A DNA stretch of 64,000 bases from Pirellulales bacterium (GCA_019636345.1 JAHBXQ010000012.1:58607-122606), one strand, 5' to 3'. Shown: positions 1 through 10,472, counted from the first letter of the stretch. A program made the numbers and translations. The notes: generated by a model from the letters alone, not told the origin.

Positions 1-168
1 GCGCCCCTTGGCGAAGCAGATGCGCAAAAAACGATGACATGAAATCGCCCGGGACGAGACGTTGGGAACAAGCGGCCCCGCGCGGTCGCAGGCGCCGCGC
101 GAATCAGGACGCCAAAGCGAGCCAGTATAACGCAACTCGCCCGTAGCCGCCCGGCGGGCACTTGCCCC

Positions 169-3018
169 TCACTCGCCGCGGCGGCGACGGAGGCGGGTCG
201 CCATCGTCGCCCCCCACGCGAGCAGCGCCGCGGCCGCCGGCTCCGGCACCGCGGTCGAGGACGCAGTCGAGGACCAAGTCGCCGGCGCTGACGCCCCGAA
301 GTTGGTCTGCCATGTCGCCAGATCGCCGACCGCGGGGTTGCGCTGCCACGCCAAGAAGTCCGCCCCGTCGACGACGGAGTCGCCGTTGAAATCGCCGTCG
401 ATCCCGGTCGGCGTCACCAGCGCATAGCCGACGCCGTCGTACCACGTGCGGATCGCGGAGCCGGAGAGCGATTGCCAATCGTCGATGAACACGTCGACGT
501 TCTCTCCCCCGGCGACGGTGCGCCGCCCCAGGTAGGCTCGATAGAGCAGCATCGAGTTGCCCTCCGCGGAGACCGTCTCGATGCTCGTGAACTGGTCGGC
601 CGTGGCGTGCTGCGACCCGTACCGGCGGAAATCGACGAGGTTGTCGCTCTCCAACCCGGCCAACAGCCGCCAGTCGGCGCTCGCGTTGCTCCAGAAGTAG
701 GCGAACATGTCGTACGTTCCGTCGGCCAGCCCGCTGAGGGTCGTCTTGAGCATCGGGGCGTTCTCGAAACCGGACTCGCTCGAGGCGAAGACGCTGCCCC
801 CGTTGCCGACGCCGGTTCGCACGTGCCACAGGTTGTCGTTCGCGCCGGCGTTGCCGTTGGGACCGGTGGCCCCGACGGGCGTCCCGTTCAGTCGCGTCGT
901 ATTCGCCGTGGTCGCGTCGACATACGTGACCAGCCCGAGTTGTTCGTCGTCGCGGTCGACAATGCCGACGATTGCGGCGTTGATGGAATGCGCCGTCGTG
1001 TACGTGCCGCGGAACCACAGGACGGTGGGGGCTCCGCCGTGCGGATCCGGGACGATGGGCCGCAAGTTGTCGACGACGGAATTCTCGGTGACGGCCGTCC
1101 AGGACCAGTTCGCGCCGCCGTCGGCGGTCTTCCCTTTGTAAATTTCGTAAGAGCTGGTGAAGGTCGCGCCGGAAGAATCGCGCGGATCGTACGGCGTCGA
1201 GACGTAGATGGTGCTGGGGTCGCCCGGCACGAGCGCGGCGTTGCCCGTGTAGTCCTGCTCGCTGAGATCGGCGCCGCGATACAGGCGGTTGCCCATCCGT
1301 GCGACTTCGTGGGCCGCCCACTGCCCGGTCTGTTCGTTCCAGTGCGCGAAGTGCAGGCGATGGTCGATGGGGTTGGTCGTGCTGCCGGCGCTGGTCGAAC
1401 CGTCGGGGTTCCACCGCGAAACGTACAGCGCCATCGGATCGCCCGCGGCGTCAAGGTTCATGTCGACCGTCCACAGCCGGTTGTACCCCGCGCCCAGGGG
1501 ATCGGCCTGCTGCACGGTCGTAAAGGCGGTGACGTCGGGCACGAACCCCGAGCCCCCGGCCGCCGTGCCGTTGTCAAAGATGTCGGCGTCGATCAGGTTG
1601 CCCGCCATGTCGAATGTTTGCCCGTTCTCGATGTAGCCCGCGTAGATGCTGTTGTTGTAATTGCGAGGATGCGTCTCCGTCGTCGTGAAATAGATGCGGT
1701 TCACCCCGTTGGAGGCGTATTTCGGATACGCGGAATAGCCCTGCGCCGCGCTTTCGAGCAGTTGCCCGGCCCACTCGACGGTGTTCGTCGCCATGTCGTA
1801 ACGCATGATGTTGGGCATGTTTTGCGACGCGCCGTTCGTCGACAATTGGCCGTAGGAACGCGAAATGTTGTAAACCTGATCCTCGTCCGACAGATAGAAC
1901 AGGTTGTGGTAACTGACGTTGGCGGCGTTGGCGTTGCCGGTCTGATCGGCGCCCGGCACGCCGGTGAACCAGTTGAAGACCTGCTCGGTCGACCACGACG
2001 TGCTGTCGCCCGGGTTCGTGCTCACCCGCCACCGGCTCCAGCGGTCTCCCAGCCCGCCGTTGTTGCCGTGATTGGCGTACATCGCCAGATAGCGGCCGTC
2101 CGGCAAGACCAGCAGCGCCCCGTTGTTGTGGTCGTCGACCTGGATGTTCTGGCTGGAGATCCCCGACAGGTTCGACAACTGCGTCCGTACTCGGCGACCT
2201 GTTTGCGGATTGAAGTCGACGACATCGACGATCCCTACTCCAGCCTGATACGAGGGCGAAAACCCGACCGAGTTGACCAGCACGCGGCCGTTGTTAGGAT
2301 CGACGACGGCCCGCTCGTCGGAATACCACGTCCAGGCCCCGCTGCCGTCGAACTGAATGAGGTTGCCGTGCACGATCCCCGCCGGTTGCAGCGGAGCGGC
2401 GGGGGGCAAGATGCTTGCGCTGACGCTGTCGAAGCTGACGTTGCGGACCGTGCCGAAATTGTTCCACGCCGTCTGCAGCGTCAGCCGCATCGAGTTCGTC
2501 CCGACCGGGATGTCGCCGACGAGCGAAGTCGTCGCCCACGCCCCGGTTCCCGAATTGTCCGAGCTGAACGTGTACGTGTTGCCGAGCGTCGCCCCCATGC
2601 CGTCGAGAAAACTGTAGGCGACGACGGCCGTGTCGTTGGGGTCGTTGTCGTTGTACGCGAACGACACTTGCATCCGCTGGCCCCCTTGATTGACGAGCCC
2701 GGCATAGGGACTCAGATCGACGATCTGAAACACGCCCATGTTCTGGCTCGTCGGGTAGTCGGGCTCGGGGACCTGTCGATTCGCCGTGAGGTAGTTGCTC
2801 CCCGAGTGCGCGAATGCGACGTCCCCGCCGGACGATGCGTTGGCGATGAACATCGGCCCCAGTCCGGCGACCTGCGTCCACCCCGTCGTCACGGCGGTTC
2901 CCGGCGTGCCGATCTCGAAGCTCGGATTCACGATCGTCGTCACGGGGGTTTGCCCGCGCGCCGCGGTCGTCACGCAGACGAGAGCCGCCGCACCGGTCGC
3001 CAACAGAAAGTGCCGCAT
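169..3018 (-). CDS. Secreted BNR-repeat protein with dockerin-like motif and PEP-CTERM anchor
   Basis: Predicted exported protein of 949 residues. I chose the ATG at 3018, 42 codons inside the longest open frame, because it opens directly into a signal peptide (MRHFLLATGAAALVCV, then ARGQ). Residues of about 30-200 look like a jelly-roll carbohydrate-binding region. Residues of about 210-650 match the BNR_4 type of repeat protein (beta-propeller, common near polysaccharide-degrading enzymes), with motifs such as WTWYSDERAV and DDHNNGALLVL. Near residues 872-912 lies a dockerin-type calcium motif (GDFNGDSVVDGADFLAWQ). The end is a PEP-CTERM anchor: VPEP at about 924, a hydrophobic stretch, then RLRRRR. 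PEP-CTERM proteins are sorted by an exosortase, which is not in this window. The substrate is unknown; a role in surface glycan binding or degradation is inference from the architecture. Confidence 0.88.
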   Translation of the reverse strand: MRHFLLATGAAALVCVTTAARGQTPVTTIVNPSFEIGTPGTAVTTGWTQVAGLGPMFIANASSGGDVAFAHSGSNYLTANRQVPEPDYPTSQNMGVFQIVDLSPYAGLVNQGGQRMQVSFAYNDNDPNDTAVVAYSFLDGMGATLGNTYTFSSDNSGTGAWATTSLVGDIPVGTNSMRLTLQTAWNNFGTVRNVSFDSVSASILPPAAPLQPAGIVHGNLIQFDGSGAWTWYSDERAVVDPNNGRVLVNSVGFSPSYQAGVGIVDVVDFNPQTGRRVRTQLSNLSGISSQNIQVDDHNNGALLVLPDGRYLAMYANHGNNGGLGDRWSRWRVSTNPGDSTSWSTEQVFNWFTGVPGADQTGNANAANVSYHNLFYLSDEDQVYNISRSYGQLSTNGASQNMPNIMRYDMATNTVEWAGQLLESAAQGYSAYPKYASNGVNRIYFTTTETHPRNYNNSIYAGYIENGQTFDMAGNLIDADIFDNGTAAGGSGFVPDVTAFTTVQQADPLGAGYNRLWTVDMNLDAAGDPMALYVSRWNPDGSTSAGSTTNPIDHRLHFAHWNEQTGQWAAHEVARMGNRLYRGADLSEQDYTGNAALVPGDPSTIYVSTPYDPRDSSGATFTSSYEIYKGKTADGGANWSWTAVTENSVVDNLRPIVPDPHGGAPTVLWFRGTYTTAHSINAAIVGIVDRDDEQLGLVTYVDATTANTTRLNGTPVGATGPNGNAGANDNLWHVRTGVGNGGSVFASSESGFENAPMLKTTLSGLADGTYDMFAYFWSNASADWRLLAGLESDNLVDFRRYGSQHATADQFTSIETVSAEGNSMLLYRAYLGRRTVAGGENVDVFIDDWQSLSGSAIRTWYDGVGYALVTPTGIDGDFNGDSVVDGADFLAWQRNPAVGDLATWQTNFGASAPATWSSTASSTAVPEPAAAALLAWGATMATRLRRRRGE

Positions 3019-3655
3019 GGATAGCCTCGGAAGTCGCTGAGCTCTGTACTGCCGCGGCGGCGCCGACGATCGGCGCGGCAGGTTCGCTCCGCCGCGCATC
3101 GCCCGCGTGCCCGCCGGGGACGATGCGGGCAGGCGCCCGAACAAAACCGCCGTCGCCGCTCGCGACCGGCCCTTCTCGCTCGGCGCGATCGCGATGCCGA
3201 CGAGCTGCCGCTCGCCGCATTCGGGACCCGAAGCGACGCCCGAGAGAAGGGGATCGCTTCACTGTAACCTTCCGCCGCAAGCCGCAGTTTCCGTACTGCG
3301 CACTTCTGTTTCGATATTGCGTCCCGCCGTGCTCGCGGATCACAACATGGCGTATCAACCGCAGCGGCCCGGCGATGCCTCAGGCGGTTGCTCTGCTGCG
3401 CGGAGGCAGTCAGCGTACCCTCTGTTCTGTAAAAGTCCCTGCAGGGGCCGCGTTGGTGCGGGGCGTAGCGACGGCGAGCGTAGCGAGCCGGGCGAAGTCA
3501 GGTTGTCGACGTTCGACGGTCGGGGCCAAGGCGTGTTCATGACCTGTGGCGAACCGGCCTGAGCGGGGCTTGCCGGCGTGCTGGCGACTGGCTCCCGACG
3601 TGCGCGGGGGCTCCTGGAAGGCGCCCTTCGGCGCGGCGCGCGGAGCCGGCCGGCG
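3019..3655. other. Intergenic region, 637 bp, no gene seen
   Basis: This stretch lies between the BNR-repeat gene and the end of the hydrolase gene, both on the minus strand. Open frames here are short, arginine- and proline-rich and without recognisable motifs. It should hold the promoter of the BNR-repeat gene, but I cannot point to one. Confidence 0.5.
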
Positions 3656-4630
3656 TCACTTTGCTGCGGGGAGCGTCTCGTCCTTCCACTCCGACCGAAG
3701 GCCGCGCAAGTGATGGTCGAAAAAGCGCCTTGTCATTTGCCGGACCTCGGCGGGGAATCCCTGGCCGTGGCCGGCGCCTTCGATCGTGATCAGCGTCGAC
3801 GTCGCTTGAACTTGCCGCAGCGCTTGGTGCAGAAGCTCCGATTGATTGAACGGGACCAACGGATCGCGCGTGCCGTGCACGATCAGAAACGGCGCGTCGT
3901 CGGGCGTGACGTACGTCATGGGATTGGCGGCGGCGACCTTCTCCTTGTTGTCCTGAATGGGACCGCCGATCAGCAGCGCCCCCGGCGCGTCGGGGCTGTC
4001 GTGGTCGAAGCGAGCGCCGGCGAGGGCCGTCCGGTTCATCTGCAGAAAGTCGGTCGGCCCGAAGAGGTCGACCACGCAGGCGACGCGCGAGGCCGCGTCG
4101 ACGTGCGGGCCGATCGTTCCTGCCATCGCCTCGACGTCGCCGCTCGTGCCGAGCACCGCGGCGAGGTGTCCTCCGGCCGAGGCGCCGACCACGCCGATCC
4201 GCTGGGGGTCGAGGCGATACTGGGGGGCGTTGGCCCGAAGCCAACGAATTGCGGCCTTGCAGTCGTGAATCTGGGCGGGCCACTTCGCCTCGCCGCTCAG
4301 TCGGTAGCCGATGCTCGCGGCGGCGTACTGCCCCGACTCGGCGTACGGCAGCGCCTGGCGCAGGTCGGTGCGCTTGTCGCCGGCAAGCCAGGCGCCGCCG
4401 TGGATGAACACGACGACGGGCAAGGGGTCGTTCGACTCGCTGCGCGGCAGGAGAAGGTCGAGCTTCTGCCGCGGATTGTCGGTCCCGGCGTAGGGGACGT
4501 CGCCCAGGAACTCGACCGAATCGGGAATCCAACGCGGCTGCGCGACCGGCTCGGCGACCGACTGGGCGACGCCGCGTCCGCCGACGAGCAACAGCATGCA
4601 GACCGCTAGGATCGGAGAACGGCAGAGCAC
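3656..4630 (-). CDS. Secreted alpha/beta hydrolase (BD-FAE/carboxylesterase-like)
   Basis: Alpha/beta-hydrolase fold enzyme of about 324 residues, probably an exported carbohydrate esterase or carboxylesterase. Numbered from the GTG at 4630, HGGAW (77-81) is the oxyanion-hole motif, GASAGG (149-154) the nucleophile elbow with Ser151, Asp256 lies in GTRDPLVP and His288 in GAGHGQ, so the triad is complete. The open frame extends to a TTG at 4657, but the GTG at 4630 has GGGA at a fair distance upstream and gives a compact signal peptide ending near GVAQS. Neighbours are secreted PEP-CTERM proteins, which fits a role in extracellular glycan de-esterification, but the substrate cannot be read from the sequence. 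Confidence 0.87.
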   Translation of the reverse strand: MLCRSPILAVCMLLLVGGRGVAQSVAEPVAQPRWIPDSVEFLGDVPYAGTDNPRQKLDLLLPRSESNDPLPVVVFIHGGAWLAGDKRTDLRQALPYAESGQYAAASIGYRLSGEAKWPAQIHDCKAAIRWLRANAPQYRLDPQRIGVVGASAGGHLAAVLGTSGDVEAMAGTIGPHVDAASRVACVVDLFGPTDFLQMNRTALAGARFDHDSPDAPGALLIGGPIQDNKEKVAAANPMTYVTPDDAPFLIVHGTRDPLVPFNQSELLHQALRQVQATSTLITIEGAGHGQGFPAEVRQMTRRFFDHHLRGLRSEWKDETLPAAK

Positions 4631-4899
4631 GGCATGGATTCCCGAACAAAGCGACAAGCCGGACGGGGTCGGCCGCGCGCACTTGGCCGAAACGGTTCGC
4701 CCCCGCCCGTTCTTGATACTTCGAGAGGCCGGCTGTGCCTAGTCCTGCGGTTCGGCGACGGAACCTCGCGCCGTTCGAGCCTGGGCGCCAATGGCGCGTG
4801 CGGGGGATCGTCGTCGAAGCGCCATGGCCCGTTTGCGGAGACGCCGATCCGGCGATGGACGAGCTTTCTTTGAAACGCGCGCCGCTTTGGGCCAAACGA

Positions 4900-4936
4900 C
4901 AAGGGCGGGTCGCCCGTAACGAGCCACCCGCCCTTG
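4900..4936 (-). terminator. Strong hairpin downstream of the small PEP-CTERM gene
   Basis: A perfect 11-bp inverted repeat (CAAGGGCGGGT at 4900-4910, ACCCGCCCTTG at 4926-4936) with a 15-base loop lies 36 bases past the stop of the minus-strand gene that ends at 4972. There is no clear run of T after the stem, so it is a terminator or mRNA-stabilising hairpin by position and strength, not a textbook intrinsic terminator. Confidence 0.6.
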
Positions 4937-4971
4937 CACCGTGTCAAACTGCAACTTGTCCGGGACGGCGG

Positions 4972-5670
4972 TTACGACCGTCGGCGGAGGCCGGCGACGG
5001 CGCCCAGGAGGCCGAGGCCCGCCAGGACCAAACTGGCCGGTTCGGGGATCGTCACCTGATTGAAGCTCAGGTTGTCGATGCCGTGACGGCCGTTGGAACC
5101 GTAAGTTTCAGCGGTGCGGTTGAAGGTGAGCGTGTAGCTCTGGCCCCCTGCGCCGGTGAAGTTCGGAGCGACCGTGACGGTAGAGCCGTTGACGAACTCG
5201 ACGGAATGGCTCCAGACGACGGCGGCGCTGGAGTCGGTCAATTCCAGGTCCCAGTTGGTGGTCCCCGCCGTTTCCCCGGTGTGGCCGAAGTCGAATGAGT
5301 TGAGGACCACGGCGTAGCCGGCGTCGGCGGCGAAGACGATGGTATGCGTGCCGAAATCAAGCTGGCCGATCCGCGGGATGTTGCCCTGATTGTCCCAATC
5401 CCCGCCGCCGACCGTCTGCCCTTCCAACGGAGCAAAGAAGTTCGAAGTGTGGATATCCCAGTCGGAATCCCAGGTGAGCGCCACGTTCGGCGTCGTGCCG
5501 TTGCTGACGACGTAGCCGTTTCCGTCGGCGACGGCGTTGGATCCCAACGCAGCCGGGACCGTGGTGTTGTTGCCTCCCAATTGGCCGAAGCCGACGATCG
5601 TGGCCTGGCAGACTCCGGCCAGCGAAAGCACGGCTCCCCAGACTCCCAACGTTGTCATGCACCGATTCAT
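4972..5670 (-). CDS. Small PEP-CTERM protein
   Basis: Exported protein of 232 residues. The open frame runs much further upstream, but the ATG at 5670 is preceded by GGGAGGG and opens into a signal peptide (TTLGVWGAVLSLAGVCQA). The body is a single beta-rich domain with several Trp and Gly residues and no catalytic motif that I recognise. It ends IPEPASLVLAGLGLLGAVAG then LRRRS, a typical PEP-CTERM anchor. No dockerin motif is present. A strong hairpin follows the stop codon, so it is probably transcribed alone. Function unknown; secreted, anchored surface protein. Confidence 0.87.
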   Translation of the reverse strand: MNRCMTTLGVWGAVLSLAGVCQATIVGFGQLGGNNTTVPAALGSNAVADGNGYVVSNGTTPNVALTWDSDWDIHTSNFFAPLEGQTVGGGDWDNQGNIPRIGQLDFGTHTIVFAADAGYAVVLNSFDFGHTGETAGTTNWDLELTDSSAAVVWSHSVEFVNGSTVTVAPNFTGAGGQSYTLTFNRTAETYGSNGRHGIDNLSFNQVTIPEPASLVLAGLGLLGAVAGLRRRS

Positions 5671-6053
5671 GAGTCGACGTCCCTCCCAAGATGTGAAACA
5701 GAATTGCAAATGCTTGCCCATGTCGTTCCTCGCAACTCCGGCGCAGCGACGACTCGCTACAAGCGAAAACCCCATAGCCCAGGCCGAGCAACCAACGAGG
5801 CGACTCCGCCGTTCAGCAGGCGCACCAACAGCGTCCCGACGACCAAGACGCCCGCAAGGCGGACGAAACGATCCCGTCGAGGAGCCGCAGACAAGTCGAT
5901 TCTTCGAGATGAAAAGAAGCCAAACGCCCGCACGCCGAGACCACCCGCGCCACGCGCGATTCGAAGCCCGCTCGCTGCGCGAAGAAACTCCGACGGACCG
6001 ACGGTCCTTGCGCCGTCGCGTTGACGGCGGTTTCCTCTCCCCAGACATACCGG
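5671..6053. other. Intergenic region, 383 bp
   Basis: Holds the ribosome binding site of the small PEP-CTERM gene at its left edge and presumably its promoter. No credible open frame and no repeat were found. Part of it is open in the frame of the downstream gene, but without signal or domain features. Confidence 0.45.
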
Positions 6054-9000
6054 CTAGGCGAGCGGAGTTGCGCCGCGACGGAGAATTCGCGACATTTTTT
6101 TCGACGTGAGGAGCGATCCGACCGCGTCGGCAAGGAAGCGATCTTCGCCGTGCGGCGACTCCTCCTCGCCAAGCGCTTGCGCGAGTTTCTCGGCCCACGC
6201 CGAGCTGCGCCGCGCGAAGGGTTCCCGCGCCAGCACGTCGTCGTGCAGGCGCGCGACGGCGGCCTCGCCGGCATCCGTGGAGCGCGGCGACCTCGCGGGC
6301 TCGCCCGGTCCGGCGACTCGGTCCGGCGAGCTTGCCGTCAGCCCGGCGTCTGCGAGCCAGGCCCAGACTGCGGCGGGTCGGCGTTCGGCGGTCGTCGTCG
6401 GCAGCCTGGCCGCGGCCGCCAGCGCCGATTCGTCGATCGCCGCCGGCGCCGCGATCGCCGCAACGGCCGACTGGCTGGCGGTTTCCGTGCCGTAGGTCGC
6501 CTTCCACTCGTACAGATCAGCCGGAACGTAAACGGTCCCGAACCCGCGTTGCCATGCCAGGAAGTCGACGCCGTCGACGGCCCCGTCGTCGGTCATGTCG
6601 CCGGGCCGCCACGGTTGCGCCCCGGGGCTGCCGTGCAGGACGGCGCTGGCCCGCCAGTTGGCGCCCTGGCCGTAATTGCCCCACACGCTCACGACCTCCA
6701 GGCTCGGACCGTCGCCGTCGGGCGCGGTCGGCCACGGCGGCGCGTCGTCGTACACGAAATCGTGAATGACTTGGTCGTTCGCATCGACGAGCTTGAGCCG
6801 TTCGCCCGAGTTGTCGAGCCGGCCCGTGAACTGCCCCGCGATCGACAGATCCGTGCCGTATCGCGCGGCGAACGCCGCCGGATTGCCGACGATCAGCACG
6901 GACTGGCCTGGCTGCAGCACGGCGACGCCGCCGAGCGTGAAGTCAAACCCGATCCCCTCGGTGAACCGCACGCCGCTGAGGCTGATCGCCTCGGCGCTGA
7001 TGTTGCGAAGCTCCACGAACTCGAAATCGTTGTCGACGATCCCCGGCGCCAGGGCCAACTCGGCGGGCGTGGGATCGGCCGGGTGGTAGTGGATCTCGGT
7101 GATCCGCAGGTTTGCGGCGCTCGCAGGAACCTCGATCGCAAACTGGCCGGCAGTCCGTTCGCTCCACGCGCTGACCCCGAAGTTCACGTCGGGGCTGGCC
7201 ACGTTGATCGCCCGCACCTGATCGCTCGCGCCGAGCACGCCCAGTCCCGTGCCGTTCAGAGTCTGGTGCATCTGCACGTCGGCGAATTGCAGGCTGTTGG
7301 CCGACGCGCTGTTCTTGACCGTCGGAAAGACGATCTTGTACGAGGAGTACGAGGTCGAGTTGGCGAAGGAGACGACCGGCCCGTTCGTGCGCCGGGCTTC
7401 CGGCAGGTTGAGCGTCCCGGAACTGACGAGCGTCCAGTTCTCGGCGAGCCCCGTGCTGTTGTCCTTGCTGGCGATCGGGTCGTTCGTGCCGTAGATTTGG
7501 TACGAGGCGGGGTCGCGAGCGCTGACGTCGTTGGCCGTCGTCAGGATGAAGCTCCGCACAATCGCCGGCCCCGAGGCGGGCGTGACGATCAACCCCGAGC
7601 CTTCCTTGCCGTAGTTCAGGTACTTCGTCGCCGAGTTGCCGTCGACGGCGCGGCTCGGCGACTCGGCCGCAGGATAGCGGCTCGCGCTCTGCGGGGGAGG
7701 CGTTCCCAGCGAGCGCGCCGTGACGGTCGTCGTCTGTGCGACTGAGAACGGTCCTGTGTACAGAATGGCCGCCGAGGAAACGGCCCCTCCGTCGGCGCGA
7801 GGGTCGCTGCCGTCGAGCGTGTAATAGACGGCGGCGCCGGGAGTCGCGGTCAACGTGACGACCGTCCCAGGCGACACGACGCCGGCGGCGGGGCTCATCC
7901 CCGGGCGGGCGATGAGCTGCTCGTCGATCCATTGGGCCCGCGCCACGAGCCAGTTGCCGAAATGGCTGATCTCGGCGAGCCATCCCGAGAGCCCCGAATC
8001 CGCGTACGCCCCTCCGTTGGGGGCGCTCGTCGGCCAGCGCGCGAAGTTGCGCGCTTGGGCCTCGACGAGCGGGGCGGCCTCGGCGGCGACCGTCGCCAGG
8101 ATGTTGGCGTCGCTCAGCACGCCGCGGCGGAGTTCCTGCCAGCGGTCGACCCATCGCTGAGTGAAGTCGGGGTCGTCGAACAGTTGGCCCCACCAATCGG
8201 ACTCAAACCAGCTTACGTCGGGCATCGGCCAGCCAGTCGGGTCGGCGGCCCGGGCGTCGTCGTCGGCCCCGGCGGCCCGATCGAAGTCCCACACCGGCCC
8301 GAACGACAGCTTCCCCCCCCGGTCCTTCACCAGAAACGTGCTCAGCCGGAGCCCGTCGGGGTCCTTCGAGAAGACCCGCATGATGTGATGGTCGATCGTC
8401 GGGTCGACGTCGAGGAAGGCTTCGTAACCCAGCAACGGATCGGTCGAATTCGGTCCGTACAACGCGTCTTCGAACGCTTGCACGTAGCCGCGGATGTAGT
8501 CGCGTTGCGCCAGCGACATCTCGGCCCGTTCCGGTTCGACGTGCACGAGCAACGAACCGCTCAACGTCGGGATCCCGCGCGACGTCTTCCAACTCGCGTC
8601 CGGCTCGCCGTCAGACCGGTCGAGCTTGAGAATGTACCCGCCGGTGAGGTCGACCTCCGCCGTCTGCAGGGGATAGAGCTTGTCGACGTCGACGCGATTC
8701 GGATCGCGTTTGACGTTCTCCATCAACACGTACACGCCCATATAGTCCGCGCCGTCGAGCGTGCCGCCGTTGAAGTTGGCGTAAACCTCGACATACCTCG
8801 TCCGGGCTGCGTAGCGTCCCATCTGGCGGAACAGTTCGTAGAACGTCGTGTTGCGGATCATCGCCCGATCGAAGTTGTACGGGGCGTACAACACCCAATC
8901 GGCTTCCTCCGGCATGCCCAACAGGGACGCCGCCAGATCGTTGCGCAGGCCGTCGCGCAGTTCGATCCGCAAGTTCGTCTTCGGCTGGCCGGCCGTGCTC

Positions 9001-10472
9001 GACCCTCGCACATGTTGGCCGATGAACGAGGAGAAGCTGGCGAGATCGGCGAGACTGCTTCGCCCGGTCGTCGAAGACACGTCGTACAGCGACATCCAGG
9101 CGTCCTGGAAGTCGTTTCCCGGCGTTCCGGCGGCGAAGTTCTCCAACACGATGATGGGCAAATCGGACGTGAAGGAGCTCACCGACGCGCTGGCGAACGT
9201 GTACGCCTCGCTTTTGACGGGGCCGACTTGTCCCAGCGGCCCGAACGCGCGAGCGTGAACCCTGGTCGTGGCGCTGATCGTCAAGGGGCCTGCGTACAGC
9301 GGCGAGGTCGCGGTCGGCGTCGAGCCGTCGAGCGTATAGCGGATCGTCTCCGTCGGATCGGGCGTCGAGAGGGTCAGTTGAAAGGGACCGCTGAACGCGC
9401 CGCCGGGACGCGAGAACGCAACGAGGTTCGCCTGCACCTGAGTGTTCGGAGCGCCCGGCGTCGGCGAGATCATCCGCCCGACCAGTTCGGGTTCGATCGG
9501 CGTCCCGGATTGAACCGTCAATCGCGGGACCAGCAGCAAGTCCGAACTCGAACTGCCCGCGTTCAAGAGGTGAATCGCCAGCGTATTGGTCCCGGTCTGC
9601 AGCAGGTGCGAGTAGCCGCTCACGTCGAAATCGACGTAGGCGACGGCCGCAGAGTCGGGATGAGTCGTCGTTGCGACCGAGTTCCAGGCAGGCGCCGCCG
9701 GGGCGTTCGCGCTTGCGATCGGGGCGCCGTTGAGATACGCGACGAAGCCGTCGTCGTACTTCATTTGCAGCGTCGAGATCGTCGAACCCGCCGTCGCGAC
9801 GTGGAACGGGATCCGCACGTAGACCGACGTCGTCCCCGCCGGGACGGTCGTCTGGATCAGCGCCGCGAAGTCCGTGCCCGAGGTTTCGTAACCGATGCTC
9901 GCAGTTCCCGCGGACCACGTCGCGTCGTCAAACCCGGACGCGGTCCAGGTCGCGTCGACTGAGGAGTTCGTCGGAATGCGATAGCGGACGGCGGAGGAGG
10001 GTCCGACCGCTTCGGTCGTCGTCGTCGAGAACGCCAGTCCGTAGGAGACGTCCGAGCTCTGCGGCGGGTAGTTTGCACCCCCCGAACCGTACTCCGACAG
10101 CACGACCCCCTGGGGATCGCTCAGTGCGAGGTACTCCCCGCCGGCCGCCAGCGCAAAGTTGGCGTGGAGATTGCCCTGGTTGTCGGCGACGCCGTTGCCC
10201 GAAGCGAACACGACCAAATACTGTCCGGGGGCGAGCGTGGCGCTGGGGAACGTCCACTTCTGCAAGTCTTGGGCGTTGTCCGTCAGCGCGTAGCCCGCGA
10301 GGTCGACCGGCTGATCGCCGGCGTTGAACAGCTCGATCCAGTCGGACGGAATGCCGTAGCCGTCGTACAAGGTCGAGTCGTTCGAGGCCATGAATTCCGT
10401 GATGATCGGCTGAGCGGCCAAGACCATCCGGGGTTCAAGCTTTTCCAAACACAGACGCCGCGTGTCCGCCAC
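6054..10472 (-). CDS. Giant secreted CotH-kinase / lamin-tail-domain protein with dockerin-like motif
   Basis: Protein of 1472 residues from a GTG start (AGGGA 13 bases upstream; an in-frame TAG blocks the next start). The N-terminus has the planctomycete LEPR motif (CLEKLEPRMVLAA, 8-20) instead of an ordinary signal peptide. Domains in order: lamin-tail domain (about 22-165), galactose-binding-like sandwich (165-340), FN3-associated/chitobiase-C-like repeat (355-425), CotH kinase domain (about 440-750, with VWDFDRAAG as likely metal-binding aspartates), a second chitobiase-like repeat with TLDGSDP (855-930), an F5/8-type-C-like region (930-1080), a second lamin-tail domain (1110-1260), then a dockerin-type motif (DMTDDGAVDGVDFLAWQR). 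No PEP-CTERM follows; a charged tail of about 130 residues does. CotH proteins are atypical kinases known from spore coats; the substrate here is unknown. It lies downstream of the sigma/FecR-like pair on the same strand. Confidence 0.87.
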   Translation of the reverse strand: MADTRRLCLEKLEPRMVLAAQPIITEFMASNDSTLYDGYGIPSDWIELFNAGDQPVDLAGYALTDNAQDLQKWTFPSATLAPGQYLVVFASGNGVADNQGNLHANFALAAGGEYLALSDPQGVVLSEYGSGGANYPPQSSDVSYGLAFSTTTTEAVGPSSAVRYRIPTNSSVDATWTASGFDDATWSAGTASIGYETSGTDFAALIQTTVPAGTTSVYVRIPFHVATAGSTISTLQMKYDDGFVAYLNGAPIASANAPAAPAWNSVATTTHPDSAAVAYVDFDVSGYSHLLQTGTNTLAIHLLNAGSSSSDLLLVPRLTVQSGTPIEPELVGRMISPTPGAPNTQVQANLVAFSRPGGAFSGPFQLTLSTPDPTETIRYTLDGSTPTATSPLYAGPLTISATTRVHARAFGPLGQVGPVKSEAYTFASASVSSFTSDLPIIVLENFAAGTPGNDFQDAWMSLYDVSSTTGRSSLADLASFSSFIGQHVRGSSTAGQPKTNLRIELRDGLRNDLAASLLGMPEEADWVLYAPYNFDRAMIRNTTFYELFRQMGRYAARTRYVEVYANFNGGTLDGADYMGVYVLMENVKRDPNRVDVDKLYPLQTAEVDLTGGYILKLDRSDGEPDASWKTSRGIPTLSGSLLVHVEPERAEMSLAQRDYIRGYVQAFEDALYGPNSTDPLLGYEAFLDVDPTIDHHIMRVFSKDPDGLRLSTFLVKDRGGKLSFGPVWDFDRAAGADDDARAADPTGWPMPDVSWFESDWWGQLFDDPDFTQRWVDRWQELRRGVLSDANILATVAAEAAPLVEAQARNFARWPTSAPNGGAYADSGLSGWLAEISHFGNWLVARAQWIDEQLIARPGMSPAAGVVSPGTVVTLTATPGAAVYYTLDGSDPRADGGAVSSAAILYTGPFSVAQTTTVTARSLGTPPPQSASRYPAAESPSRAVDGNSATKYLNYGKEGSGLIVTPASGPAIVRSFILTTANDVSARDPASYQIYGTNDPIASKDNSTGLAENWTLVSSGTLNLPEARRTNGPVVSFANSTSYSSYKIVFPTVKNSASANSLQFADVQMHQTLNGTGLGVLGASDQVRAINVASPDVNFGVSAWSERTAGQFAIEVPASAANLRITEIHYHPADPTPAELALAPGIVDNDFEFVELRNISAEAISLSGVRFTEGIGFDFTLGGVAVLQPGQSVLIVGNPAAFAARYGTDLSIAGQFTGRLDNSGERLKLVDANDQVIHDFVYDDAPPWPTAPDGDGPSLEVVSVWGNYGQGANWRASAVLHGSPGAQPWRPGDMTDDGAVDGVDFLAWQRGFGTVYVPADLYEWKATYGTETASQSAVAAIAAPAAIDESALAAAARLPTTTAERRPAAVWAWLADAGLTASSPDRVAGPGEPARSPRSTDAGEAAVARLHDDVLAREPFARRSSAWAEKLAQALGEEESPHGEDRFLADAVGSLLTSKKMSRILRRGATPLA

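Noticed and set aside
472..3024. Plus-strand open frame of 850 codons
   Set aside because: Antisense shadow of the BNR-repeat gene, with no signal peptide or domain.
7932..9962. Plus-strand open frame of 676 codons
   Set aside because: Antisense shadow of the first CotH gene.
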